Positions 32,041 to 39,963 of a stretch of DNA of 50,419 nt are shown piece by piece. Every line of letters begins with the position of its first letter. Position 1 is the stretch's first letter. The notes below the pieces were generated by a model. It was not told the DNA's origin. It did not search any database and was given only the letters and a program-made list of their open reading frames with translations. The stretch spans positions 1-50,419 of the forward strand of contig NZ_LDRU01000006.1 in the NCBI RefSeq assembly GCF_001476285.1, given 5' to 3'. Made by a program: the position numbers and the translations under genes. The stretch comes from Microbacterium testaceum. Lineage in GTDB: Bacteria; Actinomycetota; Actinomycetes; Actinomycetales; Microbacteriaceae.

Positions 32041-33693
32041 ATGCAGCGGGTGGTTCGCGTTCTGCGGGCCTACTGGAAGGCGATCGTCGCCCTGACCGTC
32101 GCCGGCGGCCTGGTCGGTCTGGGCTGGAGCGCGCTGCAGCCCCGTGTGTATACGGCGGATGCCAGCGGCTACGTGGCCGCGGTGACCTCCGACAATTCCA
32201 CCGGGGCGGCTCTCGCCGGCGACCAGTTGGCGCTGTCGAAGGTCAAGTCGTTCATCGACATGGGGTACTGGCGCAGTGTCGCAGAGTCCGCCCGGGAGGA
32301 TCTGGGCCTGACGGACAGTCCGGAATCGCTGGTGCAGCGCATCCAGGTGTCCAACCCGGTCGACACGGTCAACGTGAAGGTCCAGGCCAGCGGGCCGACA
32401 CCGGAGTCTGCGCGGGACCTGGCGGAGGCGTGGATCCGCGGCATGACCAAGGAGGTGAGTGGCCTGCAATCCCCTGGCTCGGGTGAGGGGGCGGTCCAGT
32501 TGATCGCGGGGGATTCCGCCCGTCTCCCGACGTCGCCGTCGTCTCCGAACGTTCGACTCGCCGTGGCTCTCGGAGCCATCGGCGGAGCGGTTCTGGGCAT
32601 CGTCTTCGCGCTCGTGCGGCGCGCGTTCGACCGGCGCCTGCGCTCGGTCCGCGATATCACGGAGGCGGTCGACGCCTCCGTGATCGGCGTGCTGCCGGTC
32701 GAGAAGGAACTGGCATCCGGACGCGCCGTGTTCTCGTTCGACGACATCCGGGACGGGCGGGGCTCCTTCGCACACAAGGAGGCGATGCGCGAGCTCCGCA
32801 CCAACCTCCAGTACGTCGACGTCGACCACCCCGCGCGGGTCATCGTGATCACGAGCCCGCTCCCGGGCGATGGGAAGTCGACCACCGCGGCGAATCTCGC
32901 GGTGAGCATCGCGGCGACCGGCCAGTCCGTGATCCTCATCGACGCGGACATGCGCCGCCCCGTGCTGGGCGGGATCTTCGGCTTCTCGGATGACGTCGGC
33001 CTCTCGGATGTGCTGGCCGGACGCGCACGCATCGAGCAGGTGGCTCATCAGGTCGATGAGCATGGTCGCCTCTTCGTCGTCGCGGCCGGTCGTACGCCTC
33101 CCAACCCCACGGAGATGGTCGGCTCTCAGCGCATGCAGCAGCTCACCCGGAGGCTCGCGGACGACATGATCGTCGTCATCGACTCTCCTCCCACGCTCGC
33201 CGTCGCGGATGCCGCGGTGATCGCGAGCTGGGCGGACGGTGCCGTTCTCGTCGTCACCGCCGGACGCACCACGGACGACATGCTCGTTCGCGCTTCGGAG
33301 AACATCGAGAAGACGCGGGGTCGACTGCTCGGCGTCGTCTTGAACCGCATGCCACTCCGAGGCGCGGATTCGAGCTATTACGGAGCGCAATACGGGGGGT
33401 ACTACGGCTATGACGTGCCCGCGGATCCGCAACGCGCGTGGTGGCGGCGGGGAGGGTTCAGCGGCTCGCGGCGAGCGCGCGATGGCGACATCGAGATCGA
33501 GGGCGATCCCGGCCCGCGGCGCCGCTCGGACCTCCCGCCCGACAACGTCAGCGGTCTGCGGACTCTGTCGCAGAAGAGGACCGCTCCCGCGCAGTCAGGT
33601 GAACTGGCGGGTGAACAGGGCGCGGCTGTCGCCGCGGCGTCCGGAGCCACACCGGAGGGCGCGGCTGACAATCGTCGCCGTCGTCGCTCGTGA
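32041..33693 (+). CDS. Polysaccharide co-polymerase with BY-kinase domain (Wzc/CpsD-like)
   Basis: A 550-residue fusion of a chain-length determinant and a bacterial tyrosine kinase. TM1 is at about 12-30, TM2 at about 171-191 with a short external loop between; the kinase has Walker A SPLPGDGKST (272-281), Walker A' LIDADMRRP (299-307) and Walker B VVIDSPP (378-384). A tyrosine cluster follows (SYYGAQYGGYYGYDVP, about 442-457), the expected autophosphorylation site, then a long charged tail. Controls polymerisation and export of capsule or exopolysaccharide. ATG 32041 is chosen; GTG 32035 is an equally possible start beside the GGCGGGA site. Confidence 0.88.
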   Translation: MQRVVRVLRAYWKAIVALTVAGGLVGLGWSALQPRVYTADASGYVAAVTSDNSTGAALAGDQLALSKVKSFIDMGYWRSVAESAREDLGLTDSPESLVQRIQVSNPVDTVNVKVQASGPTPESARDLAEAWIRGMTKEVSGLQSPGSGEGAVQLIAGDSARLPTSPSSPNVRLAVALGAIGGAVLGIVFALVRRAFDRRLRSVRDITEAVDASVIGVLPVEKELASGRAVFSFDDIRDGRGSFAHKEAMRELRTNLQYVDVDHPARVIVITSPLPGDGKSTTAANLAVSIAATGQSVILIDADMRRPVLGGIFGFSDDVGLSDVLAGRARIEQVAHQVDEHGRLFVVAAGRTPPNPTEMVGSQRMQQLTRRLADDMIVVIDSPPTLAVADAAVIASWADGAVLVVTAGRTTDDMLVRASENIEKTRGRLLGVVLNRMPLRGADSSYYGAQYGGYYGYDVPADPQRAWWRRGGFSGSRRARDGDIEIEGDPGPRRRSDLPPDNVSGLRTLSQKRTAPAQSGELAGEQGAAVAAASGATPEGAADNRRRRRS

Positions 33694-33703
33694 TCTCCTC
33701 ACC

Positions 33704-33755
33704 GGCATGAAGGAGGGCGCCGATCCCGTATCGGATCGGCGCCCTCCTTCATGCC
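33704..33755. terminator. Very strong bidirectional terminator between kinase and sugar transferase
   Basis: A perfect 23-bp inverted repeat (arms 33704-33726 and 33733-33755) with a 6-nt loop lies between two convergent stops, 10 nt after the kinase stop and 4 nt before the other. Confidence 0.88.
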
Positions 33756-33759
33756 GTCG

Positions 33760-35232
33760 TCAGTGCGCCGTCGCCCCGGGAGCGACCACTGCCTTGAGAG
33801 TTCGCGCCAGGATGACGATGTCGCCCACCAGCGACCAGTTCTCGACGTAGAACAGATCGAGTCGGATGGCGTCGTCCCACGCGAGTGCCGATCGACCGCT
33901 GACTTGCCACAGTCCGCTCATTCCCGGTCGGACGATGAGGCGCCGGCGCGCATCGTCGTCGTAGAACGCGACTTCCGCATCACGCTGTGGGCGGGGCCCG
34001 ACCAGGCTCATGTGGCCGCGAAGGACGTTGAACAGCTGCGGCAGTTCGTCGAGGGAGTACTTGCGCAGCCACCTTCCGATCGGTGTCACACGCGGGTCGT
34101 TCTCGACCTTGAACAGGGGCGTCCCATCTCTTCCCTGTTCGACCAGCAGCTCACGTAGGCGCGCGTCGGCACCGTCGACCATCGAGCGGAACTTGAGCAT
34201 TCCGAAGTGCGCTCCGCCTTGGCCGACCCGCTGTTGATGGAAGAGGATGCGCCCGGGGCCGGACATCCGCACGAGGGCGGCGACGGTGAGCAGGACGGGC
34301 GAGAGGAGCAGGATCAGCGTCGCCGAGCCGACGATGTCGAACGCACGTTTCAGGACTCGTTGCGCGGCGGAGTACTGCGGTGTCTCGATGTGCACGAGAG
34401 GAAGACCGGCGACCGGTCGCGTGTGGATGCGCGGTCCCGCCACGTCGACCAGATTGAGGGCGACGATGAGGTGCTCGCGTCCCGGCTCCAGGCCCCATCC
34501 GATGCGCCGGATGTCCTGCGGTTCGAGATGTGCGCTGCCGGTGATCAGGACGCTGTCGGCGTCGAGGTCCTCGAGCCGCTCGCGGAGGAGGCGCGCCTGA
34601 TGCCCGTCCCACCCGCTGCGGAGGGCGTCGTCGCTGAGGGCGTGTACGCCGACGACGACGAAGCCGACCTCTGGTCGACGTCGGAGTTCGGCGGCGACGC
34701 GGGAGTTCTCCTGTTGCCCGCCCACCAGGACCACGCGTGTTGTCATCGCGCCATGTCGCCGTCGGCGCACGAGCCATGATCGGCACGCCGTCCGCATGCC
34801 GAGCAGGACGGCGGTGCCGACCGGCAGGCTCAGGAGGAAATAGCCGCGCGACAGGTCGACGCCTCCCAAGTAGACCCCGATCGCGATGAGGCCGAACAGC
34901 TGTAGCGATGCCCCGATGATCAGTCGATGCTCGGCGATACCGTGTCCGATGACTCGACGATGCCTGCTCCCGCTCAGTGCGAGAGCCACGAGCCACGCTG
35001 CGGAGAGCAGAACGGAGACAGCCGTGTAGCTCACGGGCAGTGCGCTGACCTCGATCGGATGAGGTCCCAACCAGAGCAGCTGTGCCCCGAAGACCGCGGC
35101 CAGCACGACGACCGTGTCGACGAGGACGAGGAGCCGAGCGTAACGGCGCTCCCACGGCGTTCCCGGAGCACTCCGGGGGAGCGTGAGTGGCGCGGAAGAA
35201 GGTGAAGTCAAGGTTGAGGCGGCGAAGTTCAT
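33760..35232 (-). CDS. WbaP-type polyprenyl-phosphate sugar-phosphate transferase, copy 1
   Basis: A 490-residue initiating phosphoglycosyl transferase. Four N-terminal helices (about 30-145) precede a CoA-binding-like Rossmann domain (TRVVLVGGQQENSRVAAEL) and the catalytic module: the re-entrant helix KRAFDIVGSATLILLLSPVLL, then KFRSM and the block containing NDPRVTPIGRW, the catalytic Asp-Glu pair in SLDELPQL, and SLVGPRP. It should load the first sugar phosphate onto undecaprenyl phosphate. ATG 35232 has GGAG 5 nt upstream. A second, distinct copy sits at 41.4 kb. The gene lacks the GGATGCC heptamer common elsewhere in the window. Confidence 0.9.
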   Translation of the reverse strand: MNFAASTLTSPSSAPLTLPRSAPGTPWERRYARLLVLVDTVVVLAAVFGAQLLWLGPHPIEVSALPVSYTAVSVLLSAAWLVALALSGSRHRRVIGHGIAEHRLIIGASLQLFGLIAIGVYLGGVDLSRGYFLLSLPVGTAVLLGMRTACRSWLVRRRRHGAMTTRVVLVGGQQENSRVAAELRRRPEVGFVVVGVHALSDDALRSGWDGHQARLLRERLEDLDADSVLITGSAHLEPQDIRRIGWGLEPGREHLIVALNLVDVAGPRIHTRPVAGLPLVHIETPQYSAAQRVLKRAFDIVGSATLILLLSPVLLTVAALVRMSGPGRILFHQQRVGQGGAHFGMLKFRSMVDGADARLRELLVEQGRDGTPLFKVENDPRVTPIGRWLRKYSLDELPQLFNVLRGHMSLVGPRPQRDAEVAFYDDDARRRLIVRPGMSGLWQVSGRSALAWDDAIRLDLFYVENWSLVGDIVILARTLKAVVAPGATAH

Positions 35233-35529
35233 GAATGCTCCACTGACGGTGGCGACGGCCGGGAAGGCGACCGCCGCGGGGTCGGGAGGAATGCGGCGGG
35301 CCTCGGAACTGTGCCATTCGCCGGGGGCGCTCTCGACCCGGCCGATCGAACTCGAGGCCGGGTGAAGTCGCTGGTGTCGAGGAACGAGCATGACCGGCCG
35401 TGCGAACCCTCGCGGCCTGGCGGCACCGCGGAGGATGTCGACGCTGATCCCCTGAACACTCACCCGGTTCTGGGGATCCTTCACCAGCGCCTCGTCGGCA
35501 GACCTGCGAAGGTCGATGATGCGCCCCGG

Positions 35530-35556
35530 CATGTAAACATGTTCATGTTCGCGTAA
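35530..35556. promoter_or_regulatory. Candidate XRE operator upstream of small regulator gene
   Basis: CATGTAAACATG (35530-35541) is a perfect inverted repeat with a 2-nt spacer, overlapping the palindrome AACATGTT (35536-35543). GTAAAC recurs at 35533 and 35552. The site ends about 20 nt before the small XRE gene, as expected for autoregulation. The rest of the 345-nt gap (35233-35577) must hold the promoter of the minus-strand sugar transferase; I recognise nothing else in it. Confidence 0.5.
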
Positions 35557-35577
35557 ACCGCAGATCAAGCTGGGGAG

Positions 35578-35853
35578 ATGAACGATGCGCCGGACCCGTG
35601 GAACGACTTCGCCCAGGAGCTGGGAAAGCGACTTCTTCGCGCCCGCGCGACGCGCGGACTCTCCCAAGAGCACGTCGCCCACGCGGCAGGTCTTGCGACC
35701 TTCACCTATCGAAAGCTCGAGAAAGGCGAGTCCAACCCGGGGACGCCCGCCAACCCACGTCTGAAGACGCTCGTCGTGCTGGCGGAAGTGCTCGACCTGT
35801 CCCTGGACGAGTTGATTCCCGAGAGGCCAGGAGGGGTGGCGCCCGGGCGTTGA
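35578..35853 (+). CDS. Small XRE family regulator
   Basis: A 91-residue single-domain helix-turn-helix protein: LGKRLLRARATRGLSQEHVA, then AGLATFTYRKLEKGESNPG and ARL-type helix RLKTLVVLAEVLDLSLDELIP, all typical of XRE/SinR-type proteins. The GGGGAG lies directly against the ATG, so spacing is poor, but no other start is available. It has palindromic operator-like DNA upstream and the zinc-binding small protein gene 92 nt downstream. Its target is unknown; the polysaccharide genes around it are candidates. Confidence 0.8.
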   Translation: MNDAPDPWNDFAQELGKRLLRARATRGLSQEHVAHAAGLATFTYRKLEKGESNPGTPANPRLKTLVVLAEVLDLSLDELIPERPGGVAPGR

Positions 35854-35945
35854 CCTCGATGTCGGAGGGTCGTGGTTCACTCTCCGTGTGCCCACCGATG
35901 ATCGGGTCGTCGCGCGGCGACGACTCAGCGAGAGAGGTGTCAGGC

Positions 35946-36290
35946 ATGAACTCAATCCCCGCGGAGCACTCTCCGAAACCGGAGAGGTGTGCTTTCGTGT
36001 GGTGCACGACGGAGCACGGTCGGACCGTCCACCCGGACGATGAGACACATCGAAGTGCCGGTGCGGGCTTTCCGGCACGGGTTCGGGAGGGGGTCATCGC
36101 CGGCGGTGGCATGGCGACAGACGTCGAAGTGGGTCTGGTCCGTGGCCCCGACGACCGTGAAACCTGGGTCGCCCTCGAGTTCGGTGCTGGACGCATGGTC
36201 GCGATCGACACCGAGGCCGCGCGCGTTCTCGGCAGGCTTCTGTGTGAAGATCCTGATATCGCCGCGGCGCTTCGGAACGAGGCTGGGTGA
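35946..36290 (+). CDS. DUF6907-like small zinc-binding protein
   Basis: A 114-residue protein whose N-terminus (CAFVWCTTEHGRTVHPDDETH: Cys15, Cys20, His24, His29, His35) matches the C-x4-C-x3-H...H pattern of the actinobacterial DUF6907 family, presumed to bind zinc. The rest is an alpha/beta segment (VEVGLVRGPDDRETWVALEF, then RMVAIDTEAARVLGRLL) also usual in that family. Such genes often stand next to XRE regulators, as here. Function unknown. AGAGAGG lies 7-14 nt before the ATG. Confidence 0.65.
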   Translation: MNSIPAEHSPKPERCAFVWCTTEHGRTVHPDDETHRSAGAGFPARVREGVIAGGGMATDVEVGLVRGPDDRETWVALEFGAGRMVAIDTEAARVLGRLLCEDPDIAAALRNEAG

Positions 36291-36509
36291 GCGGGGCACG
36301 GGGCGGTTGCGTAACGCCTGGAAGCGCGCGGCGTCGCTCTTCCGCGACGCGCGCGCAGATCGTTCGACGTCGGGATGGCCGTGCACTGCTGCGTGCTGAT
36401 TTCACCCGAGAATTCGTCCTTCCTCAGGAGGGCGACGGCGGCCGCGCGTCGCAAGCGACCTGCGTTTGACTGGGGGAGCGTGGAGCTGCCACGCGGAAGG
36501 AGCCCCTCG

Positions 36510-37166
36510 ATGTCCCCGCCCCGTTCCTTGCCCGCGGCCCACGTGATCGTCGTCTGCACGGCGAACGCGATCCGCTCGCCGTTCGTCGAGAACCTCCTAC
36601 GCCAGCGGCTCGCGGAGAAGGGGGTCGAGAGGGTCGAGCTCGAGAGCGCGGGAACCGCGGCCCGAACGGGGCTCCGCGCTGAGCCGGGTGCACGCAGCCT
36701 CGCGCTCGCGATGGGTTTCTCGCTTGAGGAGCATCGGACGCGGCCCTTGGGCGACCGGATGCTCCGCTCGGGGACCGTCGTGCTGTGTGCTGAGCGGGTG
36801 CACCGACGGGTGGTTCTGGGGATGCGCCCCGACCTCGTGGCGACGGTCTTCACCGTTCGCGAGTTCGCGCGACTCGCCGGCGCCGCACGCTCGACGAGCG
36901 CGGTGGCTACGTGGCCGGCTCTGCTCTCCGCCGTCTCCCGCGCTCGTGTTCTGGATCGTCACGTCGATCGAAGCGAAGACGATATCGTCGACCCGATCGG
37001 ACAGGGGCATGCGGTGTGGGCCGACTTCGAGAGAAGCGCCACGAGTGCCGTTGATGCGATCGTCGAGGCCACGTCCGACCTGTTCATCCCGAGCGGGACC
37101 GGCCACGTTCCCGTTGGACCGATGACGCGCAGAGAGTACCGTGAGTCGACCCGAACCCCACGCTGA
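36510..37166 (+). CDS. Low-molecular-weight protein-tyrosine phosphatase
   Basis: A 218-residue LMW-PTP. The P-loop C16-TANAI-R22-S is the CX5R(S/T) active site, and Asp161 in DIVDPIGQ is the general acid in the DP loop. Typical family members are 150-160 residues; this one has a somewhat longer insert between 115 and 150. It should reverse tyrosine phosphorylation, here most likely of the Wzc-like kinase at 32 kb, although the two genes are 3 kb apart rather than adjacent. ATG 36510 follows GGAAGGAG. Its open frame continues upstream to 36375 without a better start. Confidence 0.87.
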   Translation: MSPPRSLPAAHVIVVCTANAIRSPFVENLLRQRLAEKGVERVELESAGTAARTGLRAEPGARSLALAMGFSLEEHRTRPLGDRMLRSGTVVLCAERVHRRVVLGMRPDLVATVFTVREFARLAGAARSTSAVATWPALLSAVSRARVLDRHVDRSEDDIVDPIGQGHAVWADFERSATSAVDAIVEATSDLFIPSGTGHVPVGPMTRREYRESTRTPR

Positions 37167-37357
37167 ACGCCCGCGGATCTGAGAGACCTTCACGCTGCAG
37201 GGCTTGTGCTCGCTGCTCCGGTGTCATCGGCGGCGACGAGCCAGCCGGCGGAGGTCGTCATGGCTGTCCGCCGGCAACGAGTGGCCGCACGGCCAACGGG
37301 CATGCCCCACGTCGGGCCCGACGCCCGAGCTTCTCCCTCGCGGAGAGGCGGGTGAAG

Positions 37358-37516
37358 TCAGAGTCGCGCGGCGGGGGTTCGGGTCGGTCCGCCGGCCAGG
37401 GACGGCACGCGGCCATCCTCCGTCTCGGCGCGCGCCATCATGCGGCCGAGGCCGATGCCGGCGCCGAGCGAGATGACGATCCACGCGAGCAGGGCGACCA
37501 GGAAAATGACGACCAT
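37358..37516 (-). CDS. Small single-helix membrane protein
   Basis: A 52-residue protein: one hydrophobic helix (about 2-24) followed by a basic, Pro/Ala tail. AAAGGAGA 5 nt before the ATG on the minus strand is a strong ribosome site, which supports a real gene despite its size. Unknown function. Confidence 0.6.
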   Translation of the reverse strand: MVVIFLVALLAWIVISLGAGIGLGRMMARAETEDGRVPSLAGGPTRTPAARL

Positions 37517-37630
37517 GGGACTTCTCCTTTGGAGTCCGGGTGGTGCAACGACGAGGTGACTACTGCTGCTCACAGTAGTGGCGCCGGGCGTCGAGCAGGC
37601 GCATCGGCGCGACGAAAGATCGACGATTCT

Positions 37631-39625
37631 TCAGCCGCGACCGCCGAATGTCCGTCGCACGATGCGAAGCAGTCCGAGGAAGCCGAACAACCCGATCACC
37701 GCACCGAGTACCGCGAAGAGGGTGACGGATCCGCCGAGGACGGGACCCCCGCCGGAGATGATGAGGACGACGGCGATCACCACCGCCGCGATGGAGACGA
37801 GAGTCGATGCAGCCTCGGCCGTGACCCGGTTGAGGATGCCGCCGGCATCCTTCCCGTCCTCGGAGCGAAGGGTGACACCGATCGAGCCCTTCTCGATTCC
37901 CGTCAGAAGAGCCTCGAGGCGCCGCGGCATCCGCTGGATGCGCGCCATTGAGATCACGGTCGCAGCTTGGAGGTCCGTCGCCAGACGCGTCACGGACAGG
38001 GCTCGCCGCAGCAGTGTCGGCATCAACGGCAGTGCGCGCCCCACCATGTCGAAGTCATCGACGATCACGCGCAGGCACCCCTCGAGGGTCGCGAAGCTGC
38101 GGAATGCAGACGCGAGCTCACCGGGAAGGGCGATGCGGTGCTGACGGATGACGTCGACCATGCGTGTGAAGATCGACCCCTGGCCGCCGGTCCGCAAGTG
38201 CTCGGTCGTGAGGACGATTCCGACATCGTGCCGGAATGCTTCCAGATCGACGTCGTCGGGGGCGTCGACGATGAGGAGAAGCGCGTCGGTGGCCGCCACG
38301 TCGTTCTCGCTCAGGGCGGCCAGCAGCAGGGCCGTCATGTGCTCGCGTCGGCTGCGCTCGATGATCCCCACCGCTCCGAAGTCGATGAGTCCCAGGGTGC
38401 CGTCGCCCTTCAGAAGGACGTTGCCCGGGTGGAGGTCGGCGTGGAAGACGCCGTACACGAGGATCTGCTCGATGACCGTGGACATGAGCACCTGAGCGAG
38501 CCGATCCCGTTGCTCGGGTCCGAGCGCCGCGAGGAGCTCGGCGGAATCGCTCAGTGCGGCGCCGTCGACCAGGTCCATCGTCAGAACCCGCGGTCCGCTC
38601 GCGTCGGGAAAGACCCGTGGAACGGAGACGAGGCCTCGGCGATCGGGCTCCGCCCTGTCGATCCGCTCGAGGGTGGAGCGGATCATGTCGGTGTTGCGGG
38701 CCTCGATGCGATAGTCGAGCTCCTCCAGGAGCGTCGCGGTGAAGCCCCGCGCGACCGACGCGATGTGAAGGTCTTTCCCCACCCGCGTGCGGGCCTCGGC
38801 GCGATGAGCGAGTCTCCCGATGATGTCGGCATCCGCTTCCACCTGCGCACGGGCGGCGGGACGTTGGACTTTCACCACCACTTCGGTCCCGTCGAGCAGC
38901 CGTGCTCGGTGGACCTGAGCCACGGAGGCGGCCGCGAGCGGCGCACGATCGACTTCGGCGTAGACCTCGTCGATCGAGGCGCCGAGGTCAGTCTCGATCA
39001 CCTCGCGCACCGTCTCCCAGGGCAGGGTCGTCGCCTTGGTCTGCAGGGTCGACAGAGCGCTGAGGTATGGCTCGGGGATCAGGTCGCGACGGGTCGAGAG
39101 CACCTGGCCGAGCTTGACGAAGCTGACGCCGGCGTCGTTGATTGTCGCGACGATCGCGTTGGCGCGCTCCTCCGCGGTGCTCAGCTCTTGTTCGACCCGT
39201 GCGTGACCGCCGTGGAACAGCCACCCCACGCCGTGTCGGGAGGCGATCGCGAGGATCTCGAGGTAGCGGCGGGTGCGCTTGCGTTGCCGCAGTGCGGCCC
39301 GAACGAGGTCGACGGGGTTGGGAAGGGGGCGTGTGGGGAAGATCGCCTCGCTCGCCACCAGCGCTGCCACGCCGATCGCGAAGGCCCATGCGATGGCGAG
39401 GGCGATCAGGGCGAGCCAGAGTCCCACGTTTCCCGCGGCGTCGGGGGAGGTGCCCGTCTGTCGGAGGGTCCACTCCGCGACGGGCACGCCGACGAAGAAG
39501 ACCAGCAGCCCGACGACGATGCTGCGCGGCCAGCCGACTGCGGTCCCGAGGATGCGGCGGGCGACGAACCCCACGAGCACCGCCGAAACGATGGCGGCGA
39601 CGGAGATGAGGAGGCTGACGACCAC
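37631..39625 (-). CDS. AarF/UbiB family atypical kinase
   Basis: A 664-residue ABC1/UbiB-type protein. After two or three N-terminal membrane helices (about 1-95) the kinase-like fold shows the family markers: FVKLGQVLSTR (KxGQ motif), the Ala-rich loop in PLAAASVAQVH replacing a glycine loop, FHADLHPGNVLL (catalytic-loop equivalent) and GLIDFGAVG (DFG equivalent). Two C-terminal helices (about 610-655) anchor it again. UbiB proteins act in quinone or isoprenoid lipid homeostasis; this organism makes menaquinone, so a direct ubiquinone role is unlikely. GTG start. Confidence 0.87.
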   Translation of the reverse strand: MVVSLLISVAAIVSAVLVGFVARRILGTAVGWPRSIVVGLLVFFVGVPVAEWTLRQTGTSPDAAGNVGLWLALIALAIAWAFAIGVAALVASEAIFPTRPLPNPVDLVRAALRQRKRTRRYLEILAIASRHGVGWLFHGGHARVEQELSTAEERANAIVATINDAGVSFVKLGQVLSTRRDLIPEPYLSALSTLQTKATTLPWETVREVIETDLGASIDEVYAEVDRAPLAAASVAQVHRARLLDGTEVVVKVQRPAARAQVEADADIIGRLAHRAEARTRVGKDLHIASVARGFTATLLEELDYRIEARNTDMIRSTLERIDRAEPDRRGLVSVPRVFPDASGPRVLTMDLVDGAALSDSAELLAALGPEQRDRLAQVLMSTVIEQILVYGVFHADLHPGNVLLKGDGTLGLIDFGAVGIIERSRREHMTALLLAALSENDVAATDALLLIVDAPDDVDLEAFRHDVGIVLTTEHLRTGGQGSIFTRMVDVIRQHRIALPGELASAFRSFATLEGCLRVIVDDFDMVGRALPLMPTLLRRALSVTRLATDLQAATVISMARIQRMPRRLEALLTGIEKGSIGVTLRSEDGKDAGGILNRVTAEAASTLVSIAAVVIAVVLIISGGGPVLGGSVTLFAVLGAVIGLFGFLGLLRIVRRTFGGRG

Positions 39626-39646
39626 GGGGTCAGCGTAGCGGCAGCG

Positions 39647-39814
39647 TCAGGAGATGCGGATATGCCCGCAGCTTGCGCAGGACCAGTGGGCGAAGCTGCG
39701 GGAAGAGTTCTCGACCAGCATGGTGAGGCACGACGGGCATCGAGGAGCGAATCCCCGGTCACTGTCGTCGTCTGACGATGTCTGCGGTACGGAGAGGTGA
39801 AGTGTCGAGAGCAT
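39647..39814 (-). CDS. 55-residue zinc-ribbon protein
   Basis: A small open frame read directly from the sequence. It has two Cys pairs, C26-x2-C29 (CPSC) and C46-x2-C49 (CASC), forming a zinc ribbon, and GAAGGA 7 nt before the ATG at 39814. The frame ends 21 nt upstream of the AarF gene on the same strand, so the two may be co-transcribed. Function unknown; such ribbons often bind nucleic acid or protein partners. Confidence 0.65.
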   Translation of the reverse strand: MLSTLHLSVPQTSSDDDSDRGFAPRCPSCLTMLVENSSRSFAHWSCASCGHIRIS

Positions 39815-39918
39815 GCGTGTCCTTCGGGTGGGTATGCATTCTTACATGCGCATGCGAAGGAGGCGGTGTTGTCCACACGGGCCATCCGTGCCGCGCCACA
39901 GGACACGCGGTGAAACGC

Positions 39919-39948
39919 CGGACGCCTCGGCCCATGCCGAGGCGTCCG
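39919..39948 (-). terminator. Hairpin terminator after UDP-glucose dehydrogenase
   Basis: A perfect 13-bp stem with a CCAT loop (arms 39919-39931 and 39936-39948) begins 15 nt past the dehydrogenase stop on the minus strand. Confidence 0.75.
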
Positions 39949-39963
39949 ACGGGAGCGCTGAGA

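Noticed and set aside
36375..36509. 45-residue extension of the LMW-PTP
   Set aside because: No ribosome site before ATG 36375, and the GGAAGGAG-backed ATG at 36510 places the P-loop cysteine at the usual distance from the start.
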